From NCBI GenBank assembly GCA_021582295.1, contig CP091137.1, positions 824,001 through 888,000 on the forward strand: DNA of 64,000 bases, read 5' to 3'. A model generated the notes under the pieces. The model had not been told where the DNA came from. It saw only the letters and a list, made by a program, of their open reading frames with translations, and ran no database searches. The stretch comes from Candidatus Thiovulum stygium. Its GTDB lineage: Bacteria; Campylobacterota; Campylobacteria; Campylobacterales; Thiovulaceae. The stretch's first letter is position 1. Each line of letters starts with the position of its first letter. Position numbers and translations under genes: made by a program. This document shows, in pieces, positions 1 to 9,409 of the stretch.

Positions 1-2
1 AA

Positions 3-59
3 ATTTTAAATCGCCAACCAGACGAAACTAAACTTTTAAGACTTCACGGTATTGACTAA
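3..59 (+). CDS. C-terminal end of an unidentified upstream gene (partial)
   Basis: An open frame enters from the left edge and stops with TAA at 57-59. The last residues read ILNRQPDETKLLRLHGID. The charged, non-repetitive sequence looks like a real protein end. The next gene is a DUF58 protein, and such genes usually follow a MoxR-type AAA+ ATPase, so this may be the tail of that ATPase. That identification rests on context only. Bases 60-178 are an AT-rich gap in which I see no gene. Confidence 0.5.
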   Translation: MLNRQPDETKLLRLHGID

Positions 60-178
60 AAAAATTTTATTAACAATGTTTTTATCTACTTGGATAGGTT
101 CTGATTTTGAGATTTGTGCAAAATAATAGTTAATTCTGATATCATAAAATTTTACTAATCTTATAAAAAGGATTTCTT

Positions 179-1000
179 ATGAATAATATAAAAAAATTAA
201 TTCTTAAAGCAAAACGGGGCTTTTTTGGAGATAAACTTGGAAATAATATTTCAACTTTTCGTGGTCAAGGTGGCGATTTTATAGAATTACGAGAATATTA
301 TAGTGGTGATGATATCAGAAAAATTGATTGGAATATCACTGCAAAACAGAATCGTCCATTTGTTAAAATTTTTCGCGAAGAGCGAGAATTAAATATTGTT
401 GTTTCTACGATTCTTAGCGGTTCAACTTTTTTTGGTAGTGTCAAATTAAAACGAGACCTAATAGCTGAAATTGTCGCTATTTTGGGATTTTCAGCTATTA
501 AAAATGGTGATCCTTTTTCATCACATATTTTTGCTGATTTTGAACATATTTTTCGTAAGCCTTCTAAAAAAAGTTTTGGAATCGAAAAAGATGTTTTAAA
601 TATAACTAATTTTGATTCTATTGGCAAAAATGTTCAAATCGCTTTTATAGAAGATAAACTTTTAAAGACTGTCAAAAGAAGAAGTTTATTATTTTTAATT
701 TCAGATTTTTATTCACATATTGAACTTAAATATTTATCTAAACATAGCGATATAATTGCCATTATTATTAGAGATAAACTTGAAGAAAATCCTCCTGAAT
801 TTGGTCAAATTACTCTAATTGATGGAACAACTGGAAACAGAAATGAAGGAATTTTTAAAAATTGGGGCGGATATAGCTCTAAATTAAAAGAACACGATCT
901 AAAATTGATTAATGATTTTAACAAATTTGGTGTTAGATTTGTAAAAATATATACAGATCAGAATCCAATCATTGAATTAAAAAAACTATTTAATAGATAA
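179..1000 (+). CDS. DUF58 domain protein
   Basis: This 273-residue protein has the DUF58 hallmark early in the chain: a G-D-F-x-E-L-R-E-Y segment near residues 33-41, followed by G-D-D-I-R-K-I-D-W-N-x-T-A-K around 43-56. DUF58 proteins are commonly encoded beside MoxR ATPases and VWA-domain proteins and are thought to act in protein-complex assembly or envelope stress, but the biochemical role is not established. A purine-rich AAAAGGA lies a few bases before the ATG. The AddB-like gene follows after 9 bp, so the two are probably co-transcribed. No transmembrane segment is evident. Confidence 0.85.
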   Translation: MNNIKKLILKAKRGFFGDKLGNNISTFRGQGGDFIELREYYSGDDIRKIDWNITAKQNRPFVKIFREERELNIVVSTILSGSTFFGSVKLKRDLIAEIVAILGFSAIKNGDPFSSHIFADFEHIFRKPSKKSFGIEKDVLNITNFDSIGKNVQIAFIEDKLLKTVKRRSLLFLISDFYSHIELKYLSKHSDIIAIIIRDKLEENPPEFGQITLIDGTTGNRNEGIFKNWGGYSSKLKEHDLKLINDFNKFGVRFVKIYTDQNPIIELKKLFNR

Positions 1001-1009
1001 AGCAAAAAT

Positions 1010-3337
1010 ATGAAAATTTTTAGTAATAAACGAAGTATTCGTGAATATATAAAAAGTAGCGAAAAAGGGACTTTCCTTGAAAACAGTATAACTATTAAAG
1101 AATTTAAATCTAGAATTATTCTAATAGATGGATATCGAAATATGAGCGATATTGAACGAGAATATATTTTTAATTTAACTTTTAGCGAACTTCGAGGCGA
1201 TGAGGTTCTTAGTATCGAAAAAAATCTTTTGAAATTTTTAGCTTATAGCGATCATTTTTTCTCATTTTTTAAAGAGTTAGCTCTTGAAAATGTTGATATT
1301 TCTCTTTTGGCACAAGCAGATTTTTATGAAGATTTTAGAAAACATATCAGTTTTTTAAAAAAATTAATTGAGAGTTATAAAACTAAATTAATTAATAATA
1401 AAATTATTGATGATATTTTTATTCCAGAATTATATAAATTAAATTTTGATTATTTAAATAGCATCGATAAAATAGAATTCTATCTTGATGGTCAAATTAA
1501 CAATTTTGATATGAACCTTTTTAGAGAAATTTCTAAAATTGTGCCAGTAAAATTTATATTTGCTAGAAGTAAATTTTATAATCGAATTGACCAATTTTTA
1601 AATATTGAACTTGAACCAAATTTTATATATTCTGTAAATATTTCTAATTCTGAAGTTTTAACACTCGATATTACTAAATTATCTGAAAATATAAAAATTT
1701 ATGGTTTTAGAGATAGATTTACTCAAATTGGTTTTATAAAAGAGCAAATATATTCTTATAATCAAATATCAAATATTCCACTTGACAAAATCGCTGTTGT
1801 TCTTTTAGATGAAAAATTTTCTGAACAGATATCAAAATTTTTATATAAAGATAATAAATCGCTTTTGAATTTTTCTATGGGTTTTTCAATTAGAGATAAA
1901 CTTTTTTGGCAAATTTTACACACTATTTATGAATATATAAATAGACCTGAATTACTAGAAAATAATTTCAGATTTAAAAGATTTAAAGATAAATTTAACT
2001 ATTTTAATGATATTTATTTGAGTTTTAAAGAAAATTGGAACTATAAAGATAGTTTTGAATCTTTTAAAGAAATTATAATGAAACTTATTGATTTAACAAA
2101 TTGTAATGAAAAAAATAAAATTGAAGAGATATTAGTAGAGTTTTATTCTGACAAATTTAAAATAAATGAAGATATTAAAACTATTTATGCACTATTTTAT
2201 CGTCGTCTTAATAAAATCACGATTGACGATTCTCAAGGTGGTTCGATTACTGCAATGGGACTGCTCGAAACTCGAGGAGTTGAGTTTGAAGCTGTAATTG
2301 TTGTTGATTTTAATGATGATGTTTTTCCAAAACAAGAAGAAAAAGATCTTTTTATAAACAGTGAAATTCGTCGTGATGTTGGTTTGCCTCTGATTATTGA
2401 TCGCGAAAATTTGCAAAAACTCTATTTTGAGAGATTATTGCAAAAATCTAAATATGTTTCTATATCTTTTTTAGACAATAATGATAGCAAAATCTCAAGG
2501 TTTTTTCATGATTTTCCAGAGTTAAAAATAGAAGCTTATAATGAGAATTATGAACAAAACTTAATCAATATTTCTATTAGTAGATCTAAACAAATATATA
2601 AACATTGGGATGAAAATATATCAGCATATTTTTATATTTCTAATAAAGAACTCTCTAATCATAAATTTTCCACTTTTTTTAATTGTAGAAGAAAATATTA
2701 TTTTAAATATATTTTAGAAATAAAAGAACATTCTATAGAAGATAGCGAAAAATTATTAAAAGGTACATATTTTCATGACATATTACAACTTGCTTTAAAT
2801 AATAAAAGTTATACAACTCGTGAAGATTTAGAAAAAGAGATATATTTTTTAATTGATCAAAATAAACAAGATTTTAGTGAAGCTGAATTGAAAATGTTTA
2901 AATTAGAATTTACAAGAATTATAGATTTGGAATTTAACTTTTTTCAGAAAGAGCATTATCAAACTGTTGCAACTGAATTAACTTTAACAGTTCAAAATTA
3001 TCGTGGATTTAAACTCAAAGGTAAAATTGATAGATTGGTTCAAAAAAACAGTGGTGAATATATTGTTGTAGATTATAAATCTAGTAGTTCTAAATTAGAT
3101 AAAACTAATTTTCAACTTATATTTTATTATATTTTATTAAAAGAAAATGGCTATAAAATAGATATAAATAATTTATATTTTTATATTTTTAAAGGTCAAT
3201 TATTAAAAAATAAAGCTAGTCTTGAAGATTTTAATGGTAAATTAGATTATTTAATATATCTTGAAAAGAAAAATATGTTTTTTGATAAAAGTGAGCAATG
3301 CGAAACTTTTTGCCCATATATTAATATATGTTTATAA
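1010..3337 (+). CDS. AddB-like PD-(D/E)XK nuclease with Fe-S cysteines
   Basis: This 775-residue protein resembles the AddB subunit of AddAB recombination helicase-nucleases. The C-terminal third carries the RecB-type nuclease: a GTYFHDILQLAL helix, then GKIDRL and VVDYKSSS, which supply the PD-(D/E)XK acidic and lysine residues. A cysteine near residue 559 (NCRRKYYF) and three near the end (C764, C768, C774) match the split four-cysteine cluster that binds a 4Fe-4S centre in AddB-type nucleases. I do not see an intact N-terminal Walker A motif, as is usual for Campylobacterota AddB. The expected role is double-strand break repair with AddA, which is not in this window. Confidence 0.85.
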   Translation: MKIFSNKRSIREYIKSSEKGTFLENSITIKEFKSRIILIDGYRNMSDIEREYIFNLTFSELRGDEVLSIEKNLLKFLAYSDHFFSFFKELALENVDISLLAQADFYEDFRKHISFLKKLIESYKTKLINNKIIDDIFIPELYKLNFDYLNSIDKIEFYLDGQINNFDMNLFREISKIVPVKFIFARSKFYNRIDQFLNIELEPNFIYSVNISNSEVLTLDITKLSENIKIYGFRDRFTQIGFIKEQIYSYNQISNIPLDKIAVVLLDEKFSEQISKFLYKDNKSLLNFSMGFSIRDKLFWQILHTIYEYINRPELLENNFRFKRFKDKFNYFNDIYLSFKENWNYKDSFESFKEIIMKLIDLTNCNEKNKIEEILVEFYSDKFKINEDIKTIYALFYRRLNKITIDDSQGGSITAMGLLETRGVEFEAVIVVDFNDDVFPKQEEKDLFINSEIRRDVGLPLIIDRENLQKLYFERLLQKSKYVSISFLDNNDSKISRFFHDFPELKIEAYNENYEQNLINISISRSKQIYKHWDENISAYFYISNKELSNHKFSTFFNCRRKYYFKYILEIKEHSIEDSEKLLKGTYFHDILQLALNNKSYTTREDLEKEIYFLIDQNKQDFSEAELKMFKLEFTRIIDLEFNFFQKEHYQTVATELTLTVQNYRGFKLKGKIDRLVQKNSGEYIVVDYKSSSSKLDKTNFQLIFYYILLKENGYKIDINNLYFYIFKGQLLKNKASLEDFNGKLDYLIYLEKKNMFFDKSEQCETFCPYINICL

Positions 3338-3363
3338 TAAAATGGGCAAAAATAATTAAAATA

Positions 3364-4692
3364 TTATAAGTTTTCTAGTGCTTTTATGTGTAATACTTCG
3401 TATTGAACATACCAAACTAAAATCGAAATTATAAATCCCACTAAAATTGTCCAAGCATATTTTAAATGTGAACCAAAAGTATAAATTCCGTACATTTTAC
3501 CCATAACTCCAACACCTGCTGCTGAACCAAATGAAATTAAACTTCCACCAATTCCAGCAGTCATTGTAACAAGCATCCATTGATCAAATACGATATTTGG
3601 ATTTGCTTTTAAAACTGCACTCATAACTGGAACATTATCAACAAAAGCAGAGATAAAACCTACACCTATATTTAATATTGTTGGTGAATAAGTCTCATAT
3701 AATTTTGCTCCAGCTGATAAAAATCCTAATAAGTCTAAAGCACCAACTGCAGCAAGAATACCAACGAAAAATAGCAATGTGTCGTGTTCAATTTTTCTGA
3801 CACTTGAGAAAATATTGATTTCAACTTGCATTGTTCGTTTTAACGAATATGCAAATAGTTTTAAAATTGATAAACCAAATAACATTCCCCAAACTGGTGG
3901 CAAATGTAAAACTTGTTTGCTAATAACTGCCATCAAAATAGTAAAAGCACCTAAATATATAATTGCTTTTCCACCCGGTAAAATTTTTGGAGTTTCAGCA
4001 CCATTTAAATTAATTGGAGCTGGTTTATCAGTTGGAACAAATCTTGAAAGTAAATAAGCTGTAACAAACCAACCAAGGAAAGATGCTGGAAATAAGAAAA
4101 AGAAATCTGTAAAAGCTCCTTTACCCGCTTGCCAAGCCATTAAAGTTGTAATGTCGCCGAATGGACTCCAAGCTCCACCTGCATTTGCAGCAACAACAAT
4201 ATTTATCGCTCCCGGAACTAAGAAATCTCTATTTTTATTATCTATTGTAATTAATACTGTTGATAATATAAGTGCAGTTGTTAAATTATCAGCGACTGGA
4301 CTTATAAAAAATGCAAGAGTTCCAGTAACCCAGAATAATTCTCGATATGTGTAACCTTTTGTTACAAGTTTATATTTTAATGCTTCGAAAACTTTTCTCT
4401 CTATAAGTGCTTCAATAAAAGTCATTGCGACATATAAAAAGAAAAATATTTCAGAAATCTCTAAAATAAGATGAGAAACATGACTATTTAAATGATCCAT
4501 ATTAAAACTATGAAGAACATAATAAACAGCTATTATCATAAACATAGAAGTTCCTAAAAATAGAGCTGGTTTGGCTTTATTTATATGAAACCGCTCTTCT
4601 GATGCGATTACAATGTAACCAGCTATAAAATATAGCATCATTGCTATGCCAAAAAAAGATCCCGTGAGATCAACTACTGTTTCGTGGTGCAT
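3364..4692 (-). CDS. nhaD: NhaD-type Na+/H+ antiporter
   Basis: This 442-residue polytopic inner-membrane protein has the NhaD/arsenite-permease fold signature. Hydrophobic helices alternate with conserved segments such as SPVADNLTTALILS, where the D-N-L-T-T pair is typical, and SAFVDNVPVMSA in the second half. The family exchanges Na+ (or Li+) for H+ across the inner membrane for pH and salt homeostasis. An AGGAGC ribosome site sits just upstream of the ATG. The gene converges on the nuclease gene and lies downstream of lptB, with a 76-bp gap. Length and motifs match an intact gene. Confidence 0.92.
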   Translation of the reverse strand: MHHETVVDLTGSFFGIAMMLYFIAGYIVIASEERFHINKAKPALFLGTSMFMIIAVYYVLHSFNMDHLNSHVSHLILEISEIFFFLYVAMTFIEALIERKVFEALKYKLVTKGYTYRELFWVTGTLAFFISPVADNLTTALILSTVLITIDNKNRDFLVPGAINIVVAANAGGAWSPFGDITTLMAWQAGKGAFTDFFFLFPASFLGWFVTAYLLSRFVPTDKPAPINLNGAETPKILPGGKAIIYLGAFTILMAVISKQVLHLPPVWGMLFGLSILKLFAYSLKRTMQVEINIFSSVRKIEHDTLLFFVGILAAVGALDLLGFLSAGAKLYETYSPTILNIGVGFISAFVDNVPVMSAVLKANPNIVFDQWMLVTMTAGIGGSLISFGSAAGVGVMGKMYGIYTFGSHLKYAWTILVGFIISILVWYVQYEVLHIKALENL

Positions 4693-4768
4693 AAAAGCTC
4701 CTACTAAAAAATTTTATAAATAATATTATTTTTAGCTGAATTTTTATTTAAATTAAAATTGTCATAAA

Positions 4769-5491
4769 TTACATTGAAAATTTTTCACCAAGATAATGTT
4801 CGCGAACCAATTGATTTTGAGCAATTTGATCGGCTTTACCTTCGGCAAGAAGCGAACCAGCTTTTATAACATAAGCTCTATCGCAAGTTTGTAAAGTTGC
4901 ACGAACATTATGGTCAGTAATTAATACACCGATACCAATATTTGTTAATTGAGTTATAACAGAACGAATATCATTTACAGCAATTGGATCAACACCTGCA
5001 AAAGGTTCATCTAATAATAAAAATTGTGGATTATTTACTAAGGCTCTTGCAATTTCGACTCGTCGTCGTTCGCCTCCAGAAAGTGAAATACCTTTGCTAT
5101 ATCTAATATGATTAATATGAAAAAGTTCTAATAACTCTTTCATTTTTTCTATTCTTTTATTTTTATCTTTTATTGTTACTTCACCTGCTAATAAAATATT
5201 TTGTTCAACTGTTAAATCTTTAAAAATACTTGATTCTTGAGGTAAATAGCCAATGCCATTTTTTGCTCTTTGATGTATAGGCATATTTGATATATCTTTG
5301 CCATTTAATATAACTTTACCTGAAGTTGCAGTTAAAAGCCCTGAAATCATATAAAAAGTTGTTGTTTTTCCCGCACCATTTGGTCCGAGTAAGCCAACAA
5401 CTTCACCTGAATGAACTTGTAACGAAACACTTGAGACGATAACTTTTGAACCAATCTCTTTACGAAGAGATTCAGCTATTAATGTTGCCAA
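4769..5491 (-). CDS. lptB: LPS export ABC transporter ATP-binding protein LptB
   Basis: This 240-residue ATPase drives LptFG-dependent extraction of lipopolysaccharide from the inner membrane. Visible motifs are Walker A (GPNGAGKTT near residue 36), the Q-loop (YLPQESSIF), the ABC signature LSGGERRRVEIARAL, Walker B FLLLDEPFAGVDP and the H-loop TDHNV. The PQESSIF and PFAGVDP wording is typical of LptB rather than LivF-type ATPases. The start overlaps the end of tsaE by 13 bp, indicating translational coupling. A permease partner of the LptF/G type is encoded at 52.4 kb. Confidence 0.95.
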   Translation of the reverse strand: MATLIAESLRKEIGSKVIVSSVSLQVHSGEVVGLLGPNGAGKTTTFYMISGLLTATSGKVILNGKDISNMPIHQRAKNGIGYLPQESSIFKDLTVEQNILLAGEVTIKDKNKRIEKMKELLELFHINHIRYSKGISLSGGERRRVEIARALVNNPQFLLLDEPFAGVDPIAVNDIRSVITQLTNIGIGVLITDHNVRATLQTCDRAYVIKAGSLLAEGKADQIAQNQLVREHYLGEKFSM

Positions 5492-5919
5492 CTATCACTC
5501 ACTTGATATATTCTAGCATTATCTTCTTCATCTTGATATATTTTAAGATGAAAAAATTCAAAACCATACATTTTTAAAATTTTTGCAAATTCATAATTAG
5601 CCCATTCGATGAGGTGATAACCTGATTCTGAAAGTGATTCTAAAAGTCCTAAAGCTAAAAATTCATTTATACCTTTTTGATATAAATCATAATGATATAT
5701 ATTAGTTCCATAAATATGTTGTAAAGAAAAAGTAGGTGAAGTTACCTCATCAGAAATATCAAGATAATTGACAAAATGTTTTACAAAAGTAGTTTTACCA
5801 GATGCTAAATCACCCTCTAAAAGTATAATCGCATTTGGACTATTTATAATTACTAAAATTTCATTTATTGCTTTATCAATTACTTTTTCTGTAACTCTAA
5901 ATTTCTTTAAAATAGACAT
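5479..5919 (-). CDS. tsaE: tRNA t6A synthesis ATPase TsaE
   Basis: This 146-residue P-loop protein is the ATPase partner in threonylcarbamoyl-adenosine (t6A37) tRNA modification, working with TsaB, TsaC and TsaD. Walker A is GDLASGKTTF. The family signature VTSPTFSLQHIY follows, as does YHYDLYQ with the conserved Asp-Leu-Tyr, and then HLIEWANY near the C-terminus. Length is normal. It overlaps lptB at its 3' end and is 4 bp from the cNMP-domain gene upstream. The family is essential or nearly so in most bacteria. Two GATGAGGT motifs lie inside the gene, in opposite orientations and different frames. Confidence 0.95.
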   Translation of the reverse strand: MSILKKFRVTEKVIDKAINEILVIINSPNAIILLEGDLASGKTTFVKHFVNYLDISDEVTSPTFSLQHIYGTNIYHYDLYQKGINEFLALGLLESLSESGYHLIEWANYEFAKILKMYGFEFFHLKIYQDEEDNARIYQVSDSWQH

Positions 5920-5923
5920 TTTA

Positions 5924-6655
5924 TTAATTAGATGGATATAATTTACGATTCATTTCTTCTACTTTTACAACAAGCATATTTGTAATATTTTGAAAAAGTT
6001 TCATAAAAGCTTCAGATTGATTTGGATTAATTTCCGATTTGATTCTAAAAGTTAAAAGTATTGCTGAATCGCTTTTTATTACAGCTGTTGCATTTCGTGG
6101 TTTATTTGCAATATATGCCATTTCACCAAAAAAGCTATTTTTTTGAAGTAGAGCAACTTCATTGTCATAAATCGTTATTGAAACAAATCCACTTATAATA
6201 AAAAACATCTCTTTAGAAGTATTATTGATAGTAAAAACTTTTTCACCTTTACCAAGTCTTAATATTTGAATATTTTCAACAACTGATAAAAGTTCAGAAC
6301 TAGTCATATTATTAAAAAGACGAAACTTCCGTTCTAACTGAATCAGTGTCTGTTGAGCTTTTGTTAGCATCTCAAAATTAACATCATCTTTTGTCTGTTT
6401 TGTAAATCTAGCTTTTAATTCCTGATATTTTTGTTCAAATATTAATCGTTCTTTTCGAATCTCTAATTTTATTAATAGATCAAATATATCTTTTGTCATT
6501 ACAAGAATTTGTCGAGATGCTAAAGCTATTTCTAATCTAACTAAATTCTCTTCTAATAATTTTGATAAAAATTCTTTTGGAGAAGCTAAAAAATCAGTTA
6601 TCGAAGTTGAAATAGTTGTTAAACTGGCATGTTCATTATGTTCGTTATCAGCCAT
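5924..6655 (-). CDS. Cyclic nucleotide-binding domain protein
   Basis: This 243-residue protein has an N-terminal helical, charged region (about 1-105) and a C-terminal cyclic-nucleotide-binding-like barrel (about 110-235). The barrel is recognised by GEKVFTINNTSKEMFFIISG, SFFGEMAY and the RNATAVIKSD phosphate-cassette region, where FGEMA..RNATA matches the FGE(x)RxA cassette. No DNA-binding helix-turn-helix or membrane segment is seen, so it is a stand-alone cNMP-type sensor rather than a Crp-like regulator. Ligand and partner are unknown. The gene sits between hisA and tsaE with gaps of 4-6 bp, so it is part of that operon. Confidence 0.85.
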   Translation of the reverse strand: MADNEHNEHASLTTISTSITDFLASPKEFLSKLLEENLVRLEIALASRQILVMTKDIFDLLIKLEIRKERLIFEQKYQELKARFTKQTKDDVNFEMLTKAQQTLIQLERKFRLFNNMTSSELLSVVENIQILRLGKGEKVFTINNTSKEMFFIISGFVSITIYDNEVALLQKNSFFGEMAYIANKPRNATAVIKSDSAILLTFRIKSEINPNQSEAFMKLFQNITNMLVVKVEEMNRKLYPSN

Positions 6656-6661
6656 ATAATT

Positions 6662-7393
6662 TTATCTATCCAATTTAATTAATTTACGATAATATTCAAA
6701 TGCACTTTTTAAATCTATGCGACCTTCATAAAATGCTTTGCCAACAATTACACCACCAATTTTTTTAGAAATACTTAGATTTTTAATATCTTCAATATCT
6801 CGAAGACCGCCACTTGCAATTGTTAAAATATTACTTGCTTCAGCAATAGTTTCAGTAAAAGGAATATTAATTCCTGAAAGTGTTCCATCGCGACCAATAT
6901 CAGTTGAAATAATTGCTTCGACTCCAACTGATGAAAATTCTCGAGCCAAATCAGTTGCTAACATTGTGCTAACATCAGCCCAACCTTCAACTGCAACAAA
7001 ACCATTAATTGCATCAATTCCAACAGCAATTGGAAAATCTCGAGCCACATTTTTTACAAAATCTGGATTTTTAAGAGCTATCGAACCTAGAATAATTCTA
7101 TTTATACCTAAATCGATATATTTATTAATTGTTTCACGATCTCGAATACCGCCACCAAGTTGAATTTTTAATTTTGTTGATTCTCGAATTTTGCGAATTT
7201 GTTCAAGATTTTTCGGTTCTCCTGCAAATGCACCATTTAAATCAACGATATGAAGCCATTCAGCTCCCATTTTTTCAAACTCTTTTGCAAGTTCAAAAGG
7301 TTCATTGCTATAAATTTTTGCACTTTCCATTAAACCACGAGTTAAACGAACTGCCATTCCATCTTTTAAATCAATTGCTGGAAATATAAACAT
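6662..7393 (-). CDS. hisA: HisA, ProFAR isomerase of histidine synthesis
   Basis: This 243-residue TIM-barrel enzyme converts ProFAR to PRFAR in histidine biosynthesis. Conserved elements in order are [14 protein letters not shown] (catalytic Asp), the LQLGGGIRD phosphate loop, [29 protein letters not shown] (second catalytic Asp) and IASGGLRD. Length is exactly typical. It starts 20 bp downstream of the broken outer-membrane gene. Another histidine gene, hisG, lies at 18.6 kb, so the pathway genes are dispersed rather than in one operon. Confidence 0.97.
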   Translation of the reverse strand: MFIFPAIDLKDGMAVRLTRGLMESAKIYSNEPFELAKEFEKMGAEWLHIVDLNGAFAGEPKNLEQIRKIRESTKLKIQLGGGIRDRETINKYIDLGINRIILGSIALKNPDFVKNVARDFPIAVGIDAINGFVAVEGWADVSTMLATDLAREFSSVGVEAIISTDIGRDGTLSGINIPFTETIAEASNILTIASGGLRDIEDIKNLSISKKIGGVIVGKAFYEGRIDLKSAFEYYRKLIKLDR

Positions 7394-7413
7394 ATTTATA
7401 AAACTTTCACTAT

Positions 7414-8018
7414 TTAAAATAAGAAATTTAAGCCAAAATAATAGCCATGCATACCAGTAAATGGTTCTACTTCGTCACTATTGCTATTATTTGCACTTTT
7501 AAGAACAGAATCATTTCTATAAACTTGACGATATCCAATTTCTACAAAAGAATCTGTTGAATAATTATGAAATGGATTTAAACGAACTGGAAACATAAAA
7601 CCAAATTCATAACCTAAAAAAGTTGATATTGTGAAAGATATTCATTATATTTATCTTTTAAGATTTCTTCAGAATAATGAAACTTATCTATTACTGCAAC
7701 ACCAGTAACATACATAGATAAATCCCAAGATTCGATTAGTTTAAAAACTGGTCCAACACCAAAAGATAAAATATCTTCATTGTAATTTACATTGCTACTA
7801 TCAATAGAAAAAGTAAAATGTTGATAATCTGCATATGCAATAATATGTGAGCTAAGAATACCTGTTTTGATACCAAAAGTAACAAAACTATCATCTTGTA
7901 TATTTAACGAAGGGGTTTCAAGATTTCCCGAAGTTGCGACAATTCCAACAAAATGGTTATCAAAACTCATTAGCGGAACAAAAAGAGATGGAAGCAAAAA
8001 GGCTATTTTTTTTCTCAC
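7414..8018 (-). pseudogene. Outer-membrane beta-barrel protein, frameshifted
   Basis: Two reading frames together make one small outer-membrane protein. The first (8018 to 7614) starts MRKKIAFLLPSLFVPLMS, a signal peptide, and continues with alternating beta-strand sequence. It hits a stop right after a six-T run (sense strand; bases 7616-7621). The second frame continues with LGYEFGFMFPVRLNPF and ends YYFGLNFLF, with a terminal phenylalanine typical of outer-membrane barrels. Adding one T to the run restores a single frame of about 201 residues. The product is not assignable to a named family. The frameshift may be a real mutation or a homopolymer sequencing error. Confidence 0.7.
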
Positions 8019-8101
8019 TGTGGCTATCCTATGATTTTTTTAAATAAAATTACTAAAGAGAGGATCGTCTTATAGTTCGTTTTCTTTAAAAGCTTTATTT
8101 T

Positions 8102-8722
8102 TTAAAATGATTTTAACCATTCGCGATCTTCTTTTTTAATTTTATTTTCAGTTTCGATATTTTTTAAATAAATAATAAATTCGTTTGCCCAATTTTTAAC
8201 ATTGATTTGCCCAATTTTTAAGACCTCATCATCTTTATTATATTTTGCAACTTTTTCAGCCAAATTTATTAATTCATTTTTATTATTATCTTTTAAATAT
8301 ACAACTTTTAATATAAGTTCTGTAAATAATTTTTGAAAATTTTCTTTACCAACTAAATTTGAAAAATTTAGTAACTTAACTCCCAAATCAGCTCTTTCAA
8401 GAATTGAAGCTAAATAAGTTGCACCATAAATAGTAGCAATTTGAAGAGTTGAATCGATTAATGCAATATTTTTATAGACTTTAAAAACTTGATCCGAATT
8501 TACAGACTTTCGTCTATTAATTTCATCGATATATCGTGAAGACAACCATAATTTATCAGCTAATAATTCGCGACTGCCATTATTTAATGAAAAAATTCTA
8601 ATTAAAAATGGATCAGTTGCTAAAAGCCAAGGTTTATTTCTAATATTTTGCTCAAAATTATTAATTATAAATATATTTATGATAAAAAGCATAAATATAA
8701 AAATAAAAGCAACTTTTTTCAT
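8102..8722 (-). CDS. Membrane-anchored helical protein of unknown function
   Basis: This 206-residue protein begins MKKVAFIFIFMLFIINIFII, an N-terminal transmembrane anchor or uncleaved signal. The rest is helical and repeat-like: LADKLWLSSRYIDEI, VFKVYKNIALIDSTL and ATIYGATYLASILERA resemble TPR-type helices, suggesting a periplasmic scaffold. I do not recognise a family. Its ATG overlaps the TGA of a possible tiny upstream frame (8719-8800). A gap of about 80 bp separates it from the outer-membrane gene downstream. Confidence 0.7.
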   Translation of the reverse strand: MKKVAFIFIFMLFIINIFIINNFEQNIRNKPWLLATDPFLIRIFSLNNGSRELLADKLWLSSRYIDEINRRKSVNSDQVFKVYKNIALIDSTLQIATIYGATYLASILERADLGVKLLNFSNLVGKENFQKLFTELILKVVYLKDNNKNELINLAEKVAKYNKDDEVLKIGQINVKNWANEFIIYLKNIETENKIKKEDREWLKSF

Positions 8723-8800
8723 GAATTTTTGATTTTATAAATACATTGAGTCGCTGGAATTGATTCTAATTTTTGAAGAACTGAATTTCTGTTCTTTCAT
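8719..8800 (-). other. Possible small ORF with one-base frameshift
   Basis: Between the comF-like gene and the anchored protein there is an ATG at 8798-8800 followed by MKEQ. In a shifted frame comes NSVLQKLESIPATQCIYK and KIKNS, ending in a TGA that overlaps the next gene's ATG (ATGA). The stop/start coupling and protein-like wording suggest a real small protein of about 26 residues interrupted by one extra A. It could equally be a remnant of a longer gene, or chance. Confidence 0.25.
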
Positions 8801-8818
8801 TTTATTAATTACCTATTT

Positions 8819-9403
8819 TTAATTTGTTGTTAAATTTGTTGAAGCTAGAGTAATTCCAAAAAGTGGATATCCATTTCCATTTTTAATTTTTTCTTCAGCT
8901 TCAAGAAAAGTTGAACCAGTTGTAATAACATCATCAACAAGAACTATATTTAAATTTGAAATATCTCTTAATAATTTAAATTCTCGTTTATTTTCTTGAC
9001 GAAATTTTAAACTTTGACCAAAATATTTAACTCCACTTTGAGAAATAATCGTATTATAAAGTGGTTTGATTTTTTCACTTTTCATTGAGTGAGATAAAAT
9101 CGCAGTATGCGAATAACCGAATTCAGAAATTTTATCATCAATTGGAATAGCTTGTAAATTTATACCATTCCAATTTTCAGCAAATTTTTTAAGAGATAAT
9201 TTTGCGAGAATATTTAAAATATAAAAACCTAGATAACTTTTTTTAGCTTTCAATAAGTCTCCTATTTCATCATAATCATAAAAACTATATATAATTAAAC
9301 CAGATTTTAAAATTCGTTTTGATAAATCAGGCTTTAATAAATTATTTTGACAAGTTTTACAAATCGTATTAAAAGAGAACTGTTCGCACAAAATACATCT
9401 CAT
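8819..9403 (-). CDS. ComF-family phosphoribosyltransferase-like protein
   Basis: This 194-residue protein has an N-terminal cysteine pair set (CILCEQFSFNTICKTC) that likely binds zinc, followed by a PRTase domain with the PRPP loop NIVLVDDVITTGSTF near residues 150-165. This is the ComF/GntX family. In Bacillus, Haemophilus and Helicobacter relatives it is needed for natural transformation, and it is thought to act in cytoplasmic handling of incoming single strands. Length is slightly short but complete. It lies 6 bp downstream of metY. Together with the CtsF-like gene at 14.8 kb it points to competence in this organism. Confidence 0.9.
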   Translation of the reverse strand: MRCILCEQFSFNTICKTCQNNLLKPDLSKRILKSGLIIYSFYDYDEIGDLLKAKKSYLGFYILNILAKLSLKKFAENWNGINLQAIPIDDKISEFGYSHTAILSHSMKSEKIKPLYNTIISQSGVKYFGQSLKFRQENKREFKLLRDISNLNIVLVDDVITTGSTFLEAEEKIKNGNGYPLFGITLASTNLTTN

Positions 9404-9409
9404 AAATTT

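Noticed and set aside
6738-7163. 141-residue plus-strand frame over hisA
   Set aside because: Complete overlap with an unmistakable hisA on the other strand; proline/serine/isoleucine-rich composition typical of an antisense shadow.
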